From NCBI GenBank assembly GCA_028622995.1, contig JAJQJQ010000056.1:558001-622000 (forward strand): 64,000 bases of DNA. The letters run 5' to 3'. Shown here in pieces: positions 59,801-64,000 of this stretch. The translations under genes were made by a program, and so were the position numbers. The DNA is from Panagrolaimus kolymaensis. Its lineage: Eukaryota; Nematoda; Chromadorea; Rhabditida; Panagrolaimidae. The notes beneath the pieces were generated by a model that was not told the DNA's origin, made no database searches, and worked only from the letters and a program-made list of their open reading frames with translations. How positions within the stretch are numbered: the first letter of the stretch is position 1; the number at the start of each line of letters is the position of its first letter.

Positions 59801-61956
59801 GTTGATTCTCCAAGAAGTAGCGTGGAGCAAGAAATTCCATTTGTTCATATTGAAATTAGTACTGTTCCTATTTCGCCTGTAACTTATGAACCTATGGAAA
59901 CTACAACTTCTTTTGTAACAGCTGAAACTACATCATCAAACATTATTGATGCTTCAACAATAACAATAATAAACAATGAAACAATAACGGTTACTGTTTC
60001 TGCAAATATTACGGAACCAGATGTTGCTAAAAATGAAACTACTGGTCCCAGAAATAAACGTAGTTGCAGAGGATTTGAATGTGAACAGATGCAACAACCT
60101 TCCCAATCACCACCATGTTTTGGTCCTCGATGCGGAGGATATGGATGTGGGTGTGGATTTCAATGCACAATTCGATTCCGACCTTGCTGTTCACCTCGAT
60201 GTCAGCCACCACCTCCTCCACCGCCGCCACCACCAGCACCCACTCCACCTTGTGGAAATCCCATATGTGCTCCAATTTGCAATAATAATGGTTGTATTCC
60301 TCCTCCACCTGCATGCAGATTTGCCCAACCACCTCAACCTCCTGCATGTCCATGCCCTCAACAACCACAAGAACGTCCAACACCTGCAGCTTGTCCATGT
60401 CAACCAAGTTGTAATATTCCTCCTCCACCTCCTCCTCCACCACCGCCACGTTGTGGTTGCACTCCAAAAGGATGTGGATGCATTCGACCTCCAATTTCAC
60501 CAAGTCCAATAAGTATTCACATAAATGGTAATATGGGATATCCTCCTCGTATGCCATATGGAAACCCCTGTGCTTCTTGTGATTGTCCAGCTCCAGTGTG
60601 CCGATGCCCTCCTGCTTGTCAGAATAGCAATAATAACCGATGTGGACCAGCAGGATGTAATAATATGCAACAAGCTCCTCCAACAAAAAATTCTTTTGAT
60701 AATTCCCCCGACTATGATTATTCACCCAATGGCCCCAGAGATAGCGATTATTTCGATTATAATGGCTACCGAAATCGTCGCTCGCTTTATAGTTTAAGAA
60801 ATCATTTAGGAAGAATTCCATTTTCAAAACGCCATTAGAAAATTTATCAGCTATCTTGCCTCATCATATTTCTATTATCTGTAAATACTGCAAATTTGAG
60901 CAATGCATCATTCCAGTTATACTTAAAAAAAGAGAGAAACATGTAAAGAAGATTTCTATTGCACATAGGTGTTTTTAAAATAAATAAAGATTTTTAATCT
61001 ATTTTTTGTTGTTTTGCAACCAACCTCGAAATTCAGGAGTAAGAAAAGTGGAAATAGTTGAGCCAGCATTAATCATAAAATAAAAAATTGAGAAATACAT
61101 TGCAATCATTTTAACATAATTTTGTTTGAATTGATCCCCACCAAAAGCTGAGACACAAGGTTTTATTCCGCCGGTTCCCATTGCAATAATAAAAAGCCCA
61201 AGAAAATCAAACCATCTGTAAAAAAATGGTAAAAGATTTGTTATTATAATTTCAGGCTAAAAACTAACGGATGCATGAAACTGTTTTTATTGAAGGTTGA
61301 TGCCACCGCAAGGATAATTTGACCCGCAGCATAAACTAATGAAACAAAAAATATCGTCCTAAAATTTTTATAATTACTTTAATCGCAAAACTTTAGTTTT
61401 TAGTTACCAAAATTTTCCAATGTATCCATCAGCAAGAATGGAACCTAATATTGGGGATGTGTATGCCAATACGGTGAAAGAATGAAACATAATGGTTGCA
61501 TTATCATCACTGAATTTAAGAATATTTATCAAATACAATGTTAAAACAGCTAAAATTTAGAATTAAAAAATTGCTTTAGAGAAAGGAAAATTATTTATTT
61601 ACTTCTCATTCCATAATATGAAAATCTTTCACAAAATTCATTACTAATAATGCAAAATGTTGATTTGGGCCATTTTTTGACAATTTCACCAAATGTCTAA
61701 ACCAAAAAAAAGTTAGAAAAGCTAAAAATCAAATGGTCACAAACCGTGGGCTCCGGATCTTCTTCCGTGGGAACGGAAGAGTCTCGTTTTCGCAGACCAT
61801 CTACAAAATCAATAATTTTGCTTTTGATTTTTTTTAAATAATAAAATTTATTTATAAAAAAGTGCGAAAAACTTCAAAAATTATTTATTCATGCGTGAAA
61901 TTTTTTTTACCTTTGTCAAACCAATTATCATCCATAACATCCTTTTTTTCTACCAT
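56828..61956 (-). CDS. proton-coupled oligopeptide transporter (PEPT/SLC15 type)
   Basis: Fifteen exons join in phase: 61956-61911, 61800-61745, 61696-61603, 61549-61408, 61358-61269, 61215-61025, 59148-59071, 59020-58791, 58741-58400, 58348-58223, 58170-58035, 57992-57731, 57673-57232, 57182-57075 and 57025-56828. They give 846 residues, close to worm and mammalian PEPT. The protein imports di- and tripeptides with H+ at the plasma membrane, typically of gut cells. Motifs: NEFCERFSYYGMR in TM1, ILGSILADGYIGKFW in TM2-3, MGTGGIKPCVSAFGGDQF (PTR2 signature), LPCLGQDSCFPLAFGIPA, and FFWALYDQQGSRWV in TM7. A large glycosylatable extracellular loop follows TM9 (exons 10-13). The cytosolic tail is acidic and Ser-rich. 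Intron 6, about 1.9 kb, is far longer than its other introns and holds an opposite-strand gene. Which worm paralogue it matches cannot be decided here. Confidence 0.95.
59149..61024 (-). other. long intron 6 of the peptide transporter
   Basis: Donor GTTGGT directly follows exon 6 (ending 61025), and the acceptor TTTTTAG precedes exon 7 at 59148. Phase is kept (one base before, two after), and the protein reads through as EFRALPCLGQD, as expected for this family. The intron is 1,876 bp, against 45-500 bp elsewhere in the gene. It encloses a complete plus-strand gene. Confidence 0.85.
59626..60838 (+). CDS. secreted Pro/Cys-rich protein nested in a transporter intron
   Basis: Two exons (59626-59685, 59750-60838) give 382 residues. 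A signal peptide (KLCIFGCIIILHNSM) is followed by a Thr/Ser/Val-rich, potentially glycosylated pro-region and a furin-type site RNKRS at about residue 103. The rest is a mature part rich in Cys and Pro. This contains CGC and CPC clusters, two runs of nine to ten prolines and QPP/CPPA repeats. It ends in a Tyr/Asp-rich stretch, a second basic site (RNRRS) and a basic tail (GRIPFSKRH). The composition suggests an extracellular structural protein, such as cuticle, pharyngeal lining or eggshell, but no named domain is seen. A TTTTAG acceptor lies 27 bp before the ATG. The long antisense frame at 60039-60827 is a shadow of its repetitive codons. Confidence 0.8.
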
Positions 61957-63893
61957 CTTTTTTCAAGTGGGTCTCAGCTGACTTGCTCACAACTGACTGA
62001 CTTCACAATCTTCGAAAAACGATAATAATATTAAAAATGTGATAATAAATATAGTTTTAAAAACGTGTTAAAAGGCGGAGGTTTTATTCTCGAGGAGTCA
62101 AAACCAGTCAAATAAAAAATAACAAATAACAAAAGGAAGGATCCAAAGGTGAAAAAATATTGCTTCTATTTTATTTTTTATTTTTTCTAAAACCCTTGAA
62201 TAATAGAAATGAAATAAAGAGAAAAAAAAGAGCAAACTAATTAATGCAATCATTAAACAATATATAGCAGCTTCAAGAAGAAAAAGAAGAAGAAAAAGTC
62301 ATATGCGTCAAAAGAAAACATAACACTTGGAGAAGAGGAAATTATTTACGATATTTTTTCTTACAGCTTTGAAGGAAAAACTTGAAAAGTATTTTGATCA
62401 AGAAATGTAAAAATAACAACAAAAATATATATCTGCGGTTAAAATAAACTACTATTTAAATAACAACTAGCTCGTTATCGAAAAATAACATCATAGATAA
62501 GTGTTTTAAGGCAGAAATTTAGAGGTCAAATTTATTTTGATAAAAATTTAATCAGTATAAAAGATTAAATCAGCATGATGAAGTAAATTGTAATCAAAAA
62601 AAAAAACGGAAGATTTAAGATACAATAGTAATATTCTGAAGCAATGCTGACAAAGACGAATAAAAAAAATTAAAATGGAGCTAATTAAATTTGTTTCTCA
62701 ATTTTTGATCTGAAAAAAGAATTACATTTTTTCTTAATTTTTTGAAGCCTTTAAAAAAATGAAAATAAAACACTTAAATCAAAAGTCATGTGTATAATCG
62801 CAGTGGAATTCATAGAAAACTTACAAATGTTTGTGGTCATTTTAATGAAACTTCGAAAACGGAAGTGCAAATTAACCGAACCTGTCACATTAAAACAAAA
62901 CCATTCTTTGATCTTTGTGAATGGCCAATTGCAGATAGTTTTCCTTCTTTCTAATTTTTTTGTTTTTGCAAAATTTCTCACGTACTTTTTTTAATACACC
63001 CAAATTTGATGTAATTATGTTTTAGAAATCAACAAGTGTTTTTCATTATTCGTGCGTGGTTGAAAATCAAAGAACTTTTCTCCTTATTTCTGAATGGGTT
63101 TCCAAAAAAATGTGACCTTAGTAAAAATAATGTTTCGTGTTACCCGCAGATGATTAATTCTTAATATTTTTTTCATGTGATTTAGCATTATTTTTTAGAA
63201 CTTCAAAAATGTTTTTCTTTATTCCTGAATGGGTTCCAATTTTATGGTCTTCTTTATATTTGAATGGGTTTGAAAAAAAAACATGGAAAGCCTTTGATTA
63301 GGTAACATTTTTCGTCGCCGAGGTGGTAAGACATTACAATATTTCTTCGTAGATAATAAAACTCTTTTTTTAGGATTCAGAAAATTGTTCTTTTTTATAT
63401 GTGAATGGGTCAAAAAATAAAGATGGATGGCCTTGAATTAGGCAAAGTTTTGTTAATCGCATGGTGGTAAGATTTTAATATTTCTTTATGTTAAAGAAAT
63501 TTAATTTTTAGGATTCAATAAAATCTTTTTCGTTGTATTTCAATGGTCTTCAAAAAAATGTGCTATGGTGTTTTATTTATGCTCGGATGTGATGGATGGC
63601 TGACTGACGGTATGTTTTTTTATTCTCCATGTTATTGTTTAAATTTGCATAACTATTGTTAATTTTTTGTTTTTGTTATCAATAAATGTTTAACAACAAA
63701 ATTGTCCTTTTTTATATCAATGTAAGTCTAAATAGAAAATGTCTCTAAGGCTTAAATTTTTGTTTATTTTAAAAAAAATTATAGAATAAATCATCCGAAA
63801 ACAATTTATAGTTTGAAAGCATTAATTACGATGAGATATATATATATGAGATTGTAAAATTTGTTAAATGTTAATAAATAAGGTTTTTACCCG
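61957..63893. other. intergenic with tandem-repeat block
   Basis: AT-rich spacer upstream of the peptide transporter start. The part from about 61957 to 63000 shows nothing recognisable. From about 63030 it contains the degenerate repeat listed separately. Confidence 0.5.
63030..63600. repeat. degenerate tandem repeat, unit about 135-141 bp
   Basis: The word GAATGGGT recurs at 63092, 63227, 63262 and 63403, and a decayed copy (CAATGGTC) occurs at 63541. Between 63262 and 63403 (141 bp) whole units can be followed: GAATGGGT, an A-run, ATGGA-GCCTTGATTAGG-like sequence, then CG-GGTGGTAAGA, ATATTTCTT, and TTTTTAGGATTCA. About four units are present, diverged by substitutions and small indels. 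No protein coding is evident. Confidence 0.6.
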
Positions 63894-64000
63894 TTATAAA
63901 TATTCAGAGGTATATTGTTCAGAAAATTTAAGAACATCAATAAAAAGTGGCAAAGCTTCTTGTTCAAATAAACTAGGATGAGTGGCAACAGAATCGCAAA
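63894..64000 (-). CDS. C-terminal end of an unidentified gene (partial)
   Basis: On the minus strand an open frame enters from the window edge and runs about 34 codons to TAA at 63896-63894. It reads CDSVATHPSLFEQEALPL and then a Phe/Ile/Leu- and Ser-containing helix ending SEQYTSEYL. The composition is protein-like and differs from the low-complexity frames nearby. I do not recognise the family. The rest lies beyond the window. Confidence 0.4.
   Translation of the reverse strand, partial: CDSVATHPSLFEQEALPLFIDVLKFSEQYTSEYL

Noticed and set aside
60039..60827. 262-codon minus-strand frame rich in Val, Glu and Tyr
   Set aside because: It is antisense to the repetitive Pro/Cys codons of the nested gene. 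It has no start context, signal or splice partners, and it lies in a transporter intron.

Overview
The window is AT-rich nematode nuclear DNA. Genes have many short introns (mostly 45-60 bp, GT..AG, with T-rich acceptors of the TTTTAG type). Candidate splice acceptors lie just 5' of several start codons, as expected for spliced-leader trans-splicing. The gene content is nematode-like: supplementary nuclear hormone receptors, an FMRFamide-type receptor, a divergent Cys-loop channel and a tandem double peroxidase. A divergent F-box-like protein hints at clade IV (Panagrolaimus or Strongyloides relatives), but that placement is inference. Exon models were built by hand: splice sites were joined only where reading phase and protein homology both agreed.

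Layout. 39-451 (+): last exon of an EGF-repeat protein. 1142-2697 (-): FMRFamide-receptor-like GPCR. 5721-6291 (-) and 6690-11355 (-): 5-hydroxyisourate hydrolase directly downstream of xanthine dehydrogenase, two enzymes of one purine/urate pathway. 13839-15401 and 15878-17368 (+): a tandem pair of supplementary nuclear receptors. 20546-29178 (+): HECD-1/HECTD1 HECT ubiquitin ligase, 2,724 residues. 29721-29891 (+): candidate 56-residue membrane microprotein. 30380-31716 (+): NR2E-type nuclear receptor. 31833-32771 (-): phosphoserine phosphatase. 34586-35579 (-): short-chain dehydrogenase. 36021-37154 (-): F-box-like protein. 39090-41937 (+): Cys-loop ligand-gated channel with a long Thr/Ser-rich extracellular extension. 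42072-45033 (-): anoctamin of the ANO8/ANO10 type. 46617-47225 (-): small Cys-rich two-pass membrane protein. 48330-53696 (+): secreted tandem heme peroxidase with a dead first domain. 54836-56669 (+): SLC41/MgtE-type Mg2+ transporter. 56828-61956 (-): PEPT-type oligopeptide/H+ symporter, whose sixth intron holds a complete secreted Pro/Cys-rich gene on the other strand (59626-60838). About 63030-63600: degenerate tandem repeat of about 140 bp. 63894-64000 (-): last codons of an unidentified gene.

The most notable observations are the XDH-HIU hydrolase tandem pair with operon-like spacing, the HIU hydrolase with a signal peptide and an altered C-terminal tetrapeptide, the peroxidase whose N-terminal domain has lost both heme histidines, the channel with a mucin-like extension, and the nested antisense gene. 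I saw no transposon, CRISPR array, tRNA or rRNA.
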